The notes: generated by a model from the letters alone, not told the origin. Shown: positions 1 to 10,254, numbered from the stretch's first letter. The stretch: DNA of 64,000 bases from Rubrivivax sp. (GCA_022843905.1 JALHMT010000007.1:62001-126000); one strand, 5' to 3'. Numbers and translations: made by a program.

Positions 1-333
1 GCCGAGGACACGTTCCGCCCGCCCTGGTACCACCGCAATCTGATGGCCGAGTTCATGGGGCTGGTCTACGGGCAGTACGACGCCAAGCCCGAAGGCTTCC
101 GCCCCGGCGGCATGAGTCTGCACAACACCATGGTGCCGCACGGGCCCGATGCCGAGGCTTTCGATCGCGCCAGCAACGCGCCGCTGGCGCCGCACAAGCT
201 GGACAACACGCTGGCCTTCATGTTCGAGAGCCGCTGGACCATGCGGCCGACCGAGTTCGCGCTGTCGTGCGGCGCGCTCGACGGCAGCTACGCGGACTGC
301 TGGCAGGCGCTGGACGATCGGTTCACCGGCTGA
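1..333 (+). CDS. hmgA: Homogentisate 1,2-dioxygenase, C-terminal part (5' truncated by window edge)
   Basis: Frame 1 reads [50 protein letters not shown]..., the conserved HGO C-terminus; followed by fumarylacetoacetase. Confidence 0.95.
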   Translation, partial: AEDTFRPPWYHRNLMAEFMGLVYGQYDAKPEGFRPGGMSLHNTMVPHGPDAEAFDRASNAPLAPHKLDNTLAFMFESRWTMRPTEFALSCGALDGSYADCWQALDDRFTG

Positions 334-347
334 GGAGGCGACTTGCC

Positions 348-1700
348 ATGAACACTTCCACCTCCTTCGCCACGACTATCACGACGTCGACCGACGGTAC
401 GAACGACCCGGCCTTGCGCAGTTGGGTCGCCTCGGCAGCCCGCGAGGCCGGCGACTTTCCCATTCAGAACCTGCCCTACGGCCGCTTTCGCCGCCGCGGC
501 AGCGGCGAGCCCTGGCGCATCGGCGTGGCCATCGGCGACGACGTGCTGGACCTGCGTGCCGCCTTGCCCGCGGTGTCCTGGCCTGCGCCCGTCGCTGCGG
601 CGATGGCGCCATTGGCCGACGGTGATCTCAATGCCTTCATGGCCTTGGGGCGGCCGGTCTGGCGCGCCACACGTGCAGCCCTGTCGGCCGCATTGGCCGT
701 GGGCAGCACGGCGCAGGCGTCTTTGGCTCCCTGCCTGGTGTCGCAGGCCGAGGCCGAGATGACGCTGCCCTGCCGTGTGGGCGACTACACCGACTTCTAC
801 ATCGGCATCCATCACGCCACCGCGGTCGGCAAGCTGTTCCGACCCGACAACCCGCTGCTGCCCAACTACAAGTGGGTGCCCATCGGCTACCACGGCCGCG
901 CCTCCAGCCTGGGGGTCGGCGGCGACATCCGCCGGCCGGCCGGCCAGCTGAAGGCCGCGGGCGACGAGCCGCCGGTCTTCGGCCCCTGCAAGCGGCTCGA
1001 CTACGAGCTGGAGCTCGGCGCGCTGATCGGCACCGCCAACGAACAGGGCCGGCCGGTGACGATCCAGGCGGCCGAGGACGCACTGTTCGGCCTGACCGTG
1101 CTCAACGACTGGTCGGCGCGCGACATCCAGACCTGGGAGTACCAGCCGCTGGGGCCCTTCCTCAGCAAGAGCTTCGCCACCTCGATTTCTCCCTGGGTGG
1201 TGACGATGGAGGCGCTGGCGCCGTTCCGCCGGCCCTTCGTGCGGCCTGATGGTGACCCGGCGCCCCTGCCTTACCTCGACTCGCCGTTCAATCGCGCTGC
1301 CGGTGCGCTCGACGTCACGTTGGAGGTCTGGCTGGAAACGGCGGCCATGCGCGCCGCCGGCGCGCCCGCCGTGCGGCTGTCGCAATCGAACGCGCTGGAC
1401 GCCGCGTACTGGACCTGGGCGCAGCTCGTGGCGCACCACACCAGCAACGGCTGCAACCTGCAGCCTGGCGACCTGCTTGGCAGCGGCACCTTGTCGGGCC
1501 CGGGTGCCGGCCAGGCGGCATCGATGCTGGAGCTGTCGGTGGGCGGCAAGCAGCCGCTGCTGCTGCCCGGCGGCGAGCAGCGCACGTTCCTGGCCGATGG
1601 AGACAGGGTGACGATGCGAGCCTACTGCCAGGCCGTGGGCACGGCGCGCATCGGCCTGGGGGAGGTCAGCGGCACGGTGCAGGCCGCCGCGGCCGGCTGA
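348..1700 (+). CDS. fahA: Fumarylacetoacetase
   Basis: FPIQNLPYGRFRR, DYTDFYIGIHHATAVGKLFRPDNPLLPNYKWVPIGYHGRASS, NDWSARDIQTWEYQPLGPFLSKSFATSISPWVV; start at ATG 348 after a GGAGG-like RBS. Confidence 0.95.
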   Translation: MNTSTSFATTITTSTDGTNDPALRSWVASAAREAGDFPIQNLPYGRFRRRGSGEPWRIGVAIGDDVLDLRAALPAVSWPAPVAAAMAPLADGDLNAFMALGRPVWRATRAALSAALAVGSTAQASLAPCLVSQAEAEMTLPCRVGDYTDFYIGIHHATAVGKLFRPDNPLLPNYKWVPIGYHGRASSLGVGGDIRRPAGQLKAAGDEPPVFGPCKRLDYELELGALIGTANEQGRPVTIQAAEDALFGLTVLNDWSARDIQTWEYQPLGPFLSKSFATSISPWVVTMEALAPFRRPFVRPDGDPAPLPYLDSPFNRAAGALDVTLEVWLETAAMRAAGAPAVRLSQSNALDAAYWTWAQLVAHHTSNGCNLQPGDLLGSGTLSGPGAGQAASMLELSVGGKQPLLLPGGEQRTFLADGDRVTMRAYCQAVGTARIGLGEVSGTVQAAAAG

Positions 1701-1834
1701 GCCCGGCCGATCCGAACCGAGTGCTGGCTTGCGCGCCGATCCCCCGTGTTCGGGGGGGTATCGCATGGGCGTCTGGGGGTGGCGAAACGCGTACGGTCCT
1801 GCGACCATGGCGGCTGCATGGGAGAACCCCCAAC

Positions 1835-2032
1835 ATGAAGTCCGATCCGCGACGCCATCGACCAACCCACCCGCTCGTCGAGCCGGCGGCGAAGTCCGCT
1901 GCGCCGGACGCCGGGCGTGGCTACTTCCTGTCTTCGATCGACCTGCAGACAGGTCTCGAAGTCAGCGAAGAAGAGATGCAGTCGCTGCCACCCGAGTTCG
2001 CCGCGGTCTTCGGCGAGAGACACCCCGGTTGA
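1835..2032 (+). CDS. Hypothetical small protein (65 aa)
   Basis: Isolated ORF with start 1835 (MKSDPRRHRPTHPL...); no recognised domain. Confidence 0.45.
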   Translation: MKSDPRRHRPTHPLVEPAAKSAAPDAGRGYFLSSIDLQTGLEVSEEEMQSLPPEFAAVFGERHPG

Positions 2033-2057
2033 GTCGGCCCACCTGCGCGGCCGCGCG

Positions 2058-3137
2058 CTATCCGGCGTCCGAGGTTTCGACCTTGCGTTCGCTGTCGTCG
2101 ACCCAGGCCAGCAGCAGCGTGTAGGTGACGGCCAGCACCACCGGCCCGACGAAGATTCCCACCAGCCCGAAGGCCAGCAGGCCGCCGATCACTCCGGCGA
2201 AGATCAGCATCAACGGGAGATCGGCACCCATGCGGATCAGCAGCGGGCGGATGACGTTGTCCAGGGTCACCACCGCGGCGGTGATGACCAGCAGGAAGAT
2301 CGCCCAGCCGATCTGCCCTGACCAGAACAGCCAGATCACCGCCGGCACCAGCACCGGCGCCGGGCCGATCTGCGCGATGCACAGCATGAACATCAAGGCC
2401 GTGAGCAAGCCTGCGAAGGGCACGCCGGTGAGTGCCAGCGCGAGACCGCCGGCCACCGACTGCAGAAGTGCCGTGACGCCCACGCCGAGGGCCACGCCGC
2501 GGATCGCGTCCCCGGCGAGTTGCGCGGCGTCGGCGCCGCGCGTGCCGGCCAGGCGGAAGGCCAGGCGGCGTACCAGGGATGCGGCCTCTTCGCCCTGGGC
2601 GTACATGACCGCTGCCAGCAGCACCGTCAGCAGGAACTGCAGCAGCAGGAAGCCCAGGTTGCCCACCTCGGCGACGAACCAGCGCGTGACGTTGCCTGCA
2701 TAGGGCGAGAGCTTGCCGAAGAGCCCCTTCAACCCGGCCGCAGCGAGCTGTTCCCACAGGCCCCCCAGCAACTCGCCCAGCAAGGGAATGGCCAGCACCC
2801 AGGGCGGCGCCTCGTCGGGCATGTCCCAGGTGGCGGCCAGCCGCGCCCACTCGATGAGCCGATCTGCATTGCCGACGATGGTGCCGATGGCCACCGTGAG
2901 CGGCACCACGAACAGCAGCAGCAGGAACACCGTCATCAGCGCCACCGCCAGCGAGCGCCGGCCCCACAGCCGGGCCTGCACGCGCAGCATCAGCGGCCAG
3001 GTGGCCACCACCACCATCGCGGCCCAGATGGCCGGACCGATGAAGGGGCGCAGGATCCACAGCGTGGCGCCGAGCATGGCCGCCAGCGCCACCACCGCCA
3101 GCGTGTTGCGGGTCAGGTCGCCGGGCACGCCCTTCAT
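2058..3137 (-). CDS. AI-2E/PerM family transporter
   Basis: Polytopic membrane protein MKGVPGDLTRNTLAVVALAAMLGATLWILRPFIGPAIWAAMVVVATWPLMLRV... typical of the AI-2E transporter family. Confidence 0.88.
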   Translation of the reverse strand: MKGVPGDLTRNTLAVVALAAMLGATLWILRPFIGPAIWAAMVVVATWPLMLRVQARLWGRRSLAVALMTVFLLLLFVVPLTVAIGTIVGNADRLIEWARLAATWDMPDEAPPWVLAIPLLGELLGGLWEQLAAAGLKGLFGKLSPYAGNVTRWFVAEVGNLGFLLLQFLLTVLLAAVMYAQGEEAASLVRRLAFRLAGTRGADAAQLAGDAIRGVALGVGVTALLQSVAGGLALALTGVPFAGLLTALMFMLCIAQIGPAPVLVPAVIWLFWSGQIGWAIFLLVITAAVVTLDNVIRPLLIRMGADLPLMLIFAGVIGGLLAFGLVGIFVGPVVLAVTYTLLLAWVDDSERKVETSDAG

Positions 3138-3802
3138 CAACGCTTCTCGACGTAGGGCTCCACGAGCTTCGCATCGATGCGGTAGCTGCTCGCGCCCATG
3201 TAGGAGTCGGTTCGCGTCTGCCGCATCACGCCGCTGATCCACACCGCATCCATCGAGCGCACACCCTTGGCCGCCGTCTGCGGCAGCACGTGAACGATCT
3301 GGTTGGCCGGCGGCGGCGGTGAATGGATGCAGGCGCCGAAGTAGGGCACCAGCAGGAATTCCTTCAAGCCGTCCTTGGTTTCTTCGAGGGGCACGACGAA
3401 GCCCGGGATGCGCACGCTCTGGCCTTCCAGCGCCGCGTTGGAGGGCGCGTTGTCCCAGACTTCCCGCATGCGCTTGAGCATCCGCAGGGCGCGCACGTCG
3501 GAGTCGTTCAGGGTGGCGATGTCGAAGTCCTTGAACTCCTTCATCGGGTCCCAGCCCGCCGGCACCAGCTCGTCCCAGTTGATGACGCGGTAGGGACCGA
3601 CGAAGACCGGCGCGGGCTTGGCTGCCGGCTTGGGCGTGCTCCTGGGCTCGGCGGCCTTGCTCTCGGCCGGCTTGGCCGGTGCACTGCCCAGGGGCGGGCT
3701 CAGCAGCGGCACGCCCTGGGGAGCCTGGGCTCCGACCAGCGATGGGCCTCCCAGCGCACAGGCCAGCGCCAGGGCGCGGAAGCAGGCGGATGCATGGTTC
3801 AT
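3137..3802 (-). CDS. DUF3299 domain-containing exported protein
   Basis: Signal peptide MNHASACFRALALACALGG..., then INWDELVPAGWDP...IPGFVVPLEE...EFLLVPYFGACIHSPPPPANQIVHV, the DUF3299 signature; TGATG overlap with the downstream PerM gene. Confidence 0.85.
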   Translation of the reverse strand: MNHASACFRALALACALGGPSLVGAQAPQGVPLLSPPLGSAPAKPAESKAAEPRSTPKPAAKPAPVFVGPYRVINWDELVPAGWDPMKEFKDFDIATLNDSDVRALRMLKRMREVWDNAPSNAALEGQSVRIPGFVVPLEETKDGLKEFLLVPYFGACIHSPPPPANQIVHVLPQTAAKGVRSMDAVWISGVMRQTRTDSYMGASSYRIDAKLVEPYVEKR

Positions 3803-3807
3803 GGCGA

Positions 3808-5094
3808 TCAGCTTCTCGGTGAGAGCCCGTCGGCCAGCGACAGGCGGTAGGCGCGCAGGGCCGGCACCAGTGACGCGAGCATACCGGCCGCCAGCACGGC
3901 TGCCATCAGCCCCCATTGCACGGGGGTCGGCGGCTCCAGTGCGAGCACGATGCCGAAGCGCGACTGCATCCAGGGCCCGGCCGCGGCCACCAGCAGCGTG
4001 CTGGCCAGGGCGCCCAGCACGGCGCCCAGCAGCGTGACCAGACCCCCTTCCACGGCCAGCAGGCCCATCACGTGGCGCGGCCCGGCACCGACGGCGCGAA
4101 GCACGGCCAGTTCGCGCCGGCGCTCGTTCAGTCCGGCCAGCACCACGGCCACCAGACCGGCCAGGCTCACCAGGCCGACCATGGCCGACATGCCCAGCAG
4201 CGCGCGTTCGCCGACACCGACGACGTCCCACAGCTCGTCGAGTGCCACGCCCGGCAGCACCGCCAGCAGCGGCTCGCCTTCGTAGGCGGCAACATGGCGC
4301 TGCACCACGAACACCGCGGCACGGCTCTTCAGGCCCACCAGCGCGGCGGTGACGCGCTTGGGTTCGAGGTCGAACTTGCGCGCCTGCTCGGGCGCGATGC
4401 GCACGCCCGGCAACGGTGCGCCGCCGACCCAGTCGAGGTGGATCGCCTCGATGGCCTGCAGGCTGACATGCACCGTGCGGTCCACCGGCGTGCCGGTGCG
4501 CGCCAGCACGCCGACCACCGTGAAGGGCTTGTCGGCGTGCTCGGACGACAGTGCACCACCCGGGGACGGCGTCATGCCGTGACTGAGCGTGATGCGCTGG
4601 CCCGGAGCGTAGCCCAGCGCATCGGCGACCTCGGCGCCCAGCACCGCCTCGTACAGGCCGTCGAGCGTGCCGTCGAAGGCGCGGCCTTCGGCCAGCGCCA
4701 GCGGCTGCCGGTCGCCGTACAGGAAGCGCGTGAAGTACTCGGGCGTGGTGCCCAGCACCGGGTAGCCGCGATGCGAGTCGCCCAGGGCCAGCGGCACCAT
4801 CCAGGCCACGGCCCGGTGCTGGGCGATGTCCTTCAGGCTGTCCATGCGCACGTCGTTGGTGGCGCCGCCGATGCGGAACACCGCGTAGAGCATCAGCTGC
4901 ATCGGCCCGGTGCGCGCGCCGATCACGAGGTCGGTGCCGCTGACCGCCTGCGAGAAGCTGGCGCGGATGTCGGTGCGCATGCGCTCCAGCGTCAGCAGCA
5001 GGAAGGTGGCCAGCGCGATCGAAGCCACCACCAGCATCAGCGTGCCGCGCCGGTGCCAGGCGCTTCGTGCCGCCAGCGTCAGCAGGGACTTCAT
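3808..5094 (-). CDS. ABC transporter permease, MacB/FtsX type
   Basis: MKSLLTLAARSAWHRRGTLMLVVASIALATFLLLTLERMRTDIRASF...GLNERRRELAVLRAVGA; FtsX-like permease C-terminus. Confidence 0.9.
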   Translation of the reverse strand: MKSLLTLAARSAWHRRGTLMLVVASIALATFLLLTLERMRTDIRASFSQAVSGTDLVIGARTGPMQLMLYAVFRIGGATNDVRMDSLKDIAQHRAVAWMVPLALGDSHRGYPVLGTTPEYFTRFLYGDRQPLALAEGRAFDGTLDGLYEAVLGAEVADALGYAPGQRITLSHGMTPSPGGALSSEHADKPFTVVGVLARTGTPVDRTVHVSLQAIEAIHLDWVGGAPLPGVRIAPEQARKFDLEPKRVTAALVGLKSRAAVFVVQRHVAAYEGEPLLAVLPGVALDELWDVVGVGERALLGMSAMVGLVSLAGLVAVVLAGLNERRRELAVLRAVGAGPRHVMGLLAVEGGLVTLLGAVLGALASTLLVAAAGPWMQSRFGIVLALEPPTPVQWGLMAAVLAAGMLASLVPALRAYRLSLADGLSPRS

Positions 5095-5777
5095 GCGGCC
5101 ACCGCCCGGTTCAGCGCCGGCAGCGACAGGCGTTCGTCGAAGCGCAGCGCCAGCCGCTCGTCGTGGCTGACGAAGACCAGCGTGCTGCCGCTGGCGCGGC
5201 AGGCACCCAGCAGCAGGTCCATGAAGGCATCGCGCAGCGCGGCGTCCAGCGCCGACGTGGGCTCGTCGGCGATGACCAGTTCCGGCGCGCCGATCAGCGC
5301 GCGTGCCGCTGCCACGCGTTGCTGCTGGCCGACCGACAGCTCGCCCGCCGGCCTGCGCCAGCACGCGACAGGCAGCTCGACCTTCTGCAGCAGCGCCTGC
5401 GCCGCGTCGTCAGCACTGCCGTTCTGCGCGGCACGGGCCGCGCGTGCGCTGGAGAAGCGGCAGGCCAGCAGCACGTTGTCGACGACGCTCAGGTAGGGCA
5501 GCAGATTGAACTGCTGGAAGATGACCCCCAGGTGATCGGCGCGCAGTGCGTCGCGTCGCGACGCCCGCAGCGCCGCCCAGTCCTGGCCCATCACCTCGAC
5601 GCTGCCCTGTCCGGCCACCAGCACGCCTGCCAGCAGGCCCAGCAGGGTGCTCTTGCCGCAGCCGCTGGGGCCGTGAAGGAAGACGGCGCTCCCGGCGGCC
5701 ACGTGCAGGGACTCGATATCCAGGCAGTCGGCCGCAGCACGCGGCCAGCGGTAGCGCACCTGTCGAAGCGAGATCAC
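5091..5777 (-). CDS. ABC transporter ATP-binding protein
   Basis: Walker A GPSGCGKSTLL, signature LSVGQQQRVAAARAL, Walker B LVIADEPTSALD; likely GTG start at 5777 (ORF extends to 5861). Confidence 0.9.
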   Translation of the reverse strand: MISLRQVRYRWPRAAADCLDIESLHVAAGSAVFLHGPSGCGKSTLLGLLAGVLVAGQGSVEVMGQDWAALRASRRDALRADHLGVIFQQFNLLPYLSVVDNVLLACRFSSARAARAAQNGSADDAAQALLQKVELPVACWRRPAGELSVGQQQRVAAARALIGAPELVIADEPTSALDAALRDAFMDLLLGACRASGSTLVFVSHDERLALRFDERLSLPALNRAVAA

Positions 5778-5984
5778 CCCAGCCTCCCGGGTACCGGCAA
5801 AGGCGCCGTGCCGATCGTCATCTTCGCGTGGCTGGAAGGCATGCTGGGGCGGGCTCCGCAAGGCCCGGAGCGGGCCGAAACGCCCGGATTCTCGCGCCAG
5901 GGCGCAAGGGCCTTCTCGACGGCGGGAAGAAGCGGCAGGAAGAAACGGCGGCCGGACGCTTCGGCGCGCGAGGCGGACAGTCGC

Positions 5985-6218
5985 CTATTGAAGGCCGTAG
6001 AGCACGGCCATCCCGGCGCCGAGCATCAACGCCGACAGGGGCAGGCTCAGTCGCAGCAGGGCCTGACGCGCGCGGTTCTCGGCAGCCTCGGGCGTCGCAG
6101 CGGACGCGTCGTCCAGGTCCTCGGCGAAGGCTTCGCTGCGGTACATCCATGACTGCGACACGGGGTCGTCGGCGACAGGCACCAAGGGCACGGCTTCTGC
6201 AGTGGGCGAGGCGCTCAT
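5985..6218 (-). CDS. Hypothetical small membrane protein (77 aa)
   Basis: MSASPTAEAVPLVPVADDPVSQSWMYRSEAFAEDLDD... with one C-terminal TM segment (SLPLSALMLGAGMAVLYGLQ). Confidence 0.6.
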   Translation of the reverse strand: MSASPTAEAVPLVPVADDPVSQSWMYRSEAFAEDLDDASAATPEAAENRARQALLRLSLPLSALMLGAGMAVLYGLQ

Positions 6219-6355
6219 GGTGTGGTCCCTGAAGGTCGTGTTCGAGTCGGTTCGTGAGATCGTGCGGACAGTGTGCCTGCAGCATGTTTCGGCGGCATGA
6301 CCGAATGTGTGCAGCTGTTCGCGCTGTGACAAAGTGGCCTCGCTATCATCGGCCG

Positions 6356-7264
6356 ATGGGGACGTCACTGGAGGGTCGGCTGGTCGTCGCGATCTCTTCG
6401 CGTGCACTATTCGACTTCGAGGAAGAGAACCGGCTCTTCGAAGCCAGCGACGACCGCGCCTACATGCAGCTGCAGCTGCAGCGGCTGGACGAGCCCGCCC
6501 GGCCGGGTGTGGCCTTTTCGCTGGTGCGCAAGCTCCTGGCCTTCAACGCCGATGCGCCGCGTGTGGAGGTGGTGATCCTGTCGCGCAACGATCCCGTTTC
6601 CGGCATGCGCGTGTTCCGATCCGCGCAGCACTATGGCCTGCCGATCGAGCGCGGCGTCTTCACGCGCGGCCAGGCGCCCTGGCGCTACCTCCGTCCGCTG
6701 GCGGCCAATCTGTTCCTTTCCACCAACGAAGCCGACGTGCGTTCGGCGCTGGAGGCCGGCGTGCCGGCGGCGCGCGTCTTTCCGCACAGCGCGCGGGCGT
6801 CCGACGCTCACCCCGACGAGGTGCGCATCGCCTTCGATGGCGACGCGGTGATCTTTTCCGACGAGGCCGAGCGCGTGTTCCAGCGTGAGGGTCTGCACGC
6901 CTTCCAGACCCACGAACGCGACCAGGCCGCCACGCCGCTGGCGCCCGGGCCGTTCAAGCCCTTGCTGGTCGCGCTGCAGCGGCTGCAGGCGGCGTCGGGG
7001 CCGGGCATGCGCATCCGCACCGCGCTCGTCACCGCGCGCAGCGCGCCAGCGCACGAGCGTGCCATCCGCACGCTGATGGACTGGCGCATCGAGGTCGACG
7101 AGGCGCTGTTCCTGGGCGGCCTGCCCAAGGGCGAGTTCCTGCGCGAGTTCGAGCCCGACTTCTTTTTCGACGACCAGACCGGCCACATCGAGAGTGCCGC
7201 GCGCCACGTGCCCGCCGGCCACGTCGCCGCCGGCGTTTCCAACCCTCGCCCGTCGGTGGTGTGA
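6356..7264 (+). CDS. 5'-nucleotidase (cytosolic NT5C1-like family)
   Basis: LVVAISSRALFDFEEENRLFE...VVILSRNDPVSGMRVFRSAQHYGLPIERGVFTRG...NLFLSTNEADVRSALEAGVPAARVFP...IAFDGDAVIFSDEAERVFQ. Confidence 0.88.
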   Translation: MGTSLEGRLVVAISSRALFDFEEENRLFEASDDRAYMQLQLQRLDEPARPGVAFSLVRKLLAFNADAPRVEVVILSRNDPVSGMRVFRSAQHYGLPIERGVFTRGQAPWRYLRPLAANLFLSTNEADVRSALEAGVPAARVFPHSARASDAHPDEVRIAFDGDAVIFSDEAERVFQREGLHAFQTHERDQAATPLAPGPFKPLLVALQRLQAASGPGMRIRTALVTARSAPAHERAIRTLMDWRIEVDEALFLGGLPKGEFLREFEPDFFFDDQTGHIESAARHVPAGHVAAGVSNPRPSVV

Positions 7265-7298
7265 CGGTGCAGCGGCCCCCGTCCGAGGGCCGGATGTC

Positions 7299-10028
7299 TC
7301 AAGGCTTGAAGTCGCCGCCCCAGGCCAGCGCCCAGCGCGCCGGATCGATGTACTTGCGCAGGGCCGCGTTGACCTGCTCGACGGTGAGCGCGGCAAGCTG
7401 CTCGTCGACCCGCTGCGAGACCGCGAAGCTGCGGCCCAGGTAGAGGTTGCGCAACAAGCCGCCGGCGACTGCAGCATCCTGCGCCCGCGTCAGGCGCCGC
7501 TGCTGCAGCAGCCCGTCCCGCATGCGCTGGAACTCCTCGGGCGTGAAGCCGTCCCGACGTGCCCTGTTCGTCTCTTCGATCAGAGCGGCTTCCATGCGCG
7601 CCAGATTCTGCGGCGCAAAGATGCCGCCGATGACGAAGCGCGAGTTCGGTTCGAAGGCGTTCCAGCCGATGCCCGAGCCGACGCCGTAGCTCAGACCCTC
7701 GCGTTCTCGCACTCGCTCCCACAGGCGCGAACCCGGCCCGGCGCTGAGCAGCTCGTTGGCGACCATCAGCGCCGGGTAGTCGGGGTCGTTCTCGCGCAGC
7801 GGCAGCGACAGGTGCAGGCGCAGGTTGGCGTTCTGCTTGTCGGGCGTGCGCAGCAGCAGCCGCGCCGGGGTCTGGGCAATGAAGGGCCGAGGCGCGCGCA
7901 GGTAGGGCAGCGCACCGGCGGACGGCGTGCGCCAGTCGCCGAAGGCCGGCTCGAGCGCCGCACGCACGGCGGCGGGGTCGAAGTCGCCCACGGCCGCGAA
8001 CTGGGCGTTTGCGGCGCTGTAGAAGCGACGATGGAAGTCGCGCAGCTGGTCCACCGACAGGGCCCGCGTGTCCTGCACCTGCTCGTCGAAGTTCGCGGCG
8101 TGCCGCAGATCGCCCCGCGGATAAGGGTTGTCGTGGCGATCCAGCGCCATCGACACCACGCTGCCGGGCTCGTCCCGGCTGCGTTCGATGGCCGCCAGAC
8201 GCGCCCGCCGCACCTCTTCGAGGGCCTCGGCAGGCAGTGCCGGCTCGCGCACCAGGCGGCCGATCAGCGTCAGCACCTCGGGCAGCTGTTCGCGCCGCGT
8301 GGTGATGCTGACCACCAGCGACTGCTCCTCGGCGCCGAAACCGACTTCGGCACGCAGGCGGTCGAACTGGTCGCTGATCTGCTGGCGCGTCAGGCCGGCA
8401 CCGCCCTTGTCGAGCAGGGCGGCGAGCATGCTGCCCTGGCCCTGGCGACCGCGCAGGCTGTCCACGTCACCGTAGTTCATCCGCAGCCGGGCATGCACCA
8501 CGCCGCCGCGAGACCCCTTGGGCAGCAGACCCAGCTTCATGCCCGAGGGCAGCGTGGCGCTGACGGTGCGCGCGTCCAGGTTGGCCGGGGTGGGGTCGAA
8601 GGTCTCGACCTGGGCTTTCAGGTCCTCGCCCCGGTAGTCCTTCACCAGCGCCGCCACGTCGACGCGCTGCGGTGGCGGTGCGCGTTCCGGCTGCGCCGTG
8701 GGCAGGTAGGTGCCGATGGTGCGGTTGTCGCGCTTCAGCCGCTCGGCCGCCACCCGCCGCACGTCGGCCAGCGTCAGCTTGCGCACGTGGTCGCGGTCGA
8801 GAAAGTACAGCCGCCAGTCGCCCAGCCCGATCGCCTCCGACAGCTGGACGCCCACCATCTCGGGGTCGGTGAAACCCTGCTCCCAGGCATTGAGCAGCTG
8901 GGTGCGGGCGCGTTCCAGCTCCTCGGCGGTCACCGGCTCGTTGACCAGCGAGTCGATGGTGGAAAGCATCTCGGCACGCGCCTTCTCGACGTCCTGCCCA
9001 GGCGCGAGCTGCCCGCCGAGGATCAGCACCGAAGGTTCGGCCAGTGCCCAGGAGAAGCCGAAGGTCGACGCGGCGAGCTGGCGCTCGACCACGCGCTTGT
9101 GCAGACGGCCGCCGGGCGTGTCGCCCAGCACCTGGGCCAGCACCTGCACGGCGGCGAAGTCGGGATGCGAACCGGCGGGCACGTGGTAGCCGATGTAGAC
9201 CACGGGGTTGCCGCCCACGCGGCGCAGCGTCACCGTGCGCTCGCCGTCCTGCGCCGGATCGAGCGTGTAGCTCGGCGTCAGCGTGCGCTGCGGGCGTGGC
9301 AGCGGGCCGAAGTACTGCTGCACCCAGCCCAGCACGAGTGCGGTGTCGAACTTGCCGGCCACGATCAGCGTGGCGTTGTCGGGCTGGTAGTGCTTGCGGT
9401 AGAAGGACTGCAGGTTCTCGATGGCCACGTTCTCGACGTCGCTGCGTGCGCCGATGATCGACTTGCCGTAGTTGTGCCACTGGTACATCGCCGCCATGGT
9501 CTGCTGCAGCAGGATGCGGCTGGGGTTGTTCTCGCCCGACTCCATCTCGTTGCGCACCACCGTCATCTCGGTGTCGAGATCGCCGCGCGCGATGAAGCTG
9601 TTGACCATGGCGTCGGCCTGCCAGGACAGATACCAGCGCAGCGTCTCGTCGTTGGCCGACCAGCTCGCGAAGTAGTTGGTGCGGTCATAGGACGTGGTGC
9701 CGTTGGCGCGCGCGCCGCGCCGGCTGAGCTCTCCCAGGACGTTGCGCGTGGTCGGCGTGCCTTTGAAGATCAGGTGCTCCAGCAGGTGAGCCATGCCGGT
9801 CTCGCCATAACCCTCGTGGCGCGAGCCGACGCGGTAGGTGACGTTGACGGTGGTGGTGGGCTTCGACGCGTCGGGCACCAGCAGCACCTGCAGCCCGTTG
9901 GGCAACCGATATTCGCTGATGCCTTCGACGGTGGTCACCGCCGTCAGGGGCGGCGCTTGCTGCGCCTGGCCCGGCGTGGCGGACGACAACACCAGGAACA
10001 GCATCAACAGCAGGCTTCGGATCGACAT
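7299..10028 (-). CDS. M16 family zinc metallopeptidase, two-repeat form, secreted
   Basis: Signal peptide MSIRSLLLMLFLVLSSATPGQAQ; inverzincin HLLEH in ETGMAHLLEHLIFKGTPT; downstream VVRNEMESGENNP; second M16 repeat in the C-terminal half. Confidence 0.93.
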   Translation of the reverse strand: MSIRSLLLMLFLVLSSATPGQAQQAPPLTAVTTVEGISEYRLPNGLQVLLVPDASKPTTTVNVTYRVGSRHEGYGETGMAHLLEHLIFKGTPTTRNVLGELSRRGARANGTTSYDRTNYFASWSANDETLRWYLSWQADAMVNSFIARGDLDTEMTVVRNEMESGENNPSRILLQQTMAAMYQWHNYGKSIIGARSDVENVAIENLQSFYRKHYQPDNATLIVAGKFDTALVLGWVQQYFGPLPRPQRTLTPSYTLDPAQDGERTVTLRRVGGNPVVYIGYHVPAGSHPDFAAVQVLAQVLGDTPGGRLHKRVVERQLAASTFGFSWALAEPSVLILGGQLAPGQDVEKARAEMLSTIDSLVNEPVTAEELERARTQLLNAWEQGFTDPEMVGVQLSEAIGLGDWRLYFLDRDHVRKLTLADVRRVAAERLKRDNRTIGTYLPTAQPERAPPPQRVDVAALVKDYRGEDLKAQVETFDPTPANLDARTVSATLPSGMKLGLLPKGSRGGVVHARLRMNYGDVDSLRGRQGQGSMLAALLDKGGAGLTRQQISDQFDRLRAEVGFGAEEQSLVVSITTRREQLPEVLTLIGRLVREPALPAEALEEVRRARLAAIERSRDEPGSVVSMALDRHDNPYPRGDLRHAANFDEQVQDTRALSVDQLRDFHRRFYSAANAQFAAVGDFDPAAVRAALEPAFGDWRTPSAGALPYLRAPRPFIAQTPARLLLRTPDKQNANLRLHLSLPLRENDPDYPALMVANELLSAGPGSRLWERVREREGLSYGVGSGIGWNAFEPNSRFVIGGIFAPQNLARMEAALIEETNRARRDGFTPEEFQRMRDGLLQQRRLTRAQDAAVAGGLLRNLYLGRSFAVSQRVDEQLAALTVEQVNAALRKYIDPARWALAWGGDFKP

Positions 10029-10254
10029 GGGTCTTTGGCGGGGGGCGACGAACGGCGCGACGGGATGCCGCGGTCAGCGGATCAGTGTAGGACGATGGGC
10101 CTGGCGCAGTGCGCGCCGGGGTCGTGCCGTCCCGCCCGGCCATGCGGTCAATGACAGGGGTGGCCATCACGGCCGGCTCCCGGCCCGAGGCCGGTCAGCA
10201 CGTGCGCCTGGCGGCGGCCGGCGGCCTTCTCCCCGCCGTCGATCCGGCAGCATC

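Noticed and set aside
1738-1760. CCCCCG-tgtt-CGGGGG hairpin downstream of fahA as a terminator
   Set aside because: Stem is only 6 bp of pure G/C and is followed by GTATCG rather than a U tract; could be a leader element of the next small ORF
3916-5496. 526-aa plus-strand ORF opposite the ABC permease
   Set aside because: Shadow ORF of a GC-rich permease gene
7264-7299. Terminator between 5'-nucleotidase and M16 peptidase genes
   Set aside because: Only a weak GGCCC/GGGCC pairing with no U tract
7194-10154. 986-aa ORF on the plus strand opposite the M16 peptidase
   Set aside because: Antisense shadow ORF; the minus strand encodes an intact HLLEH metallopeptidase
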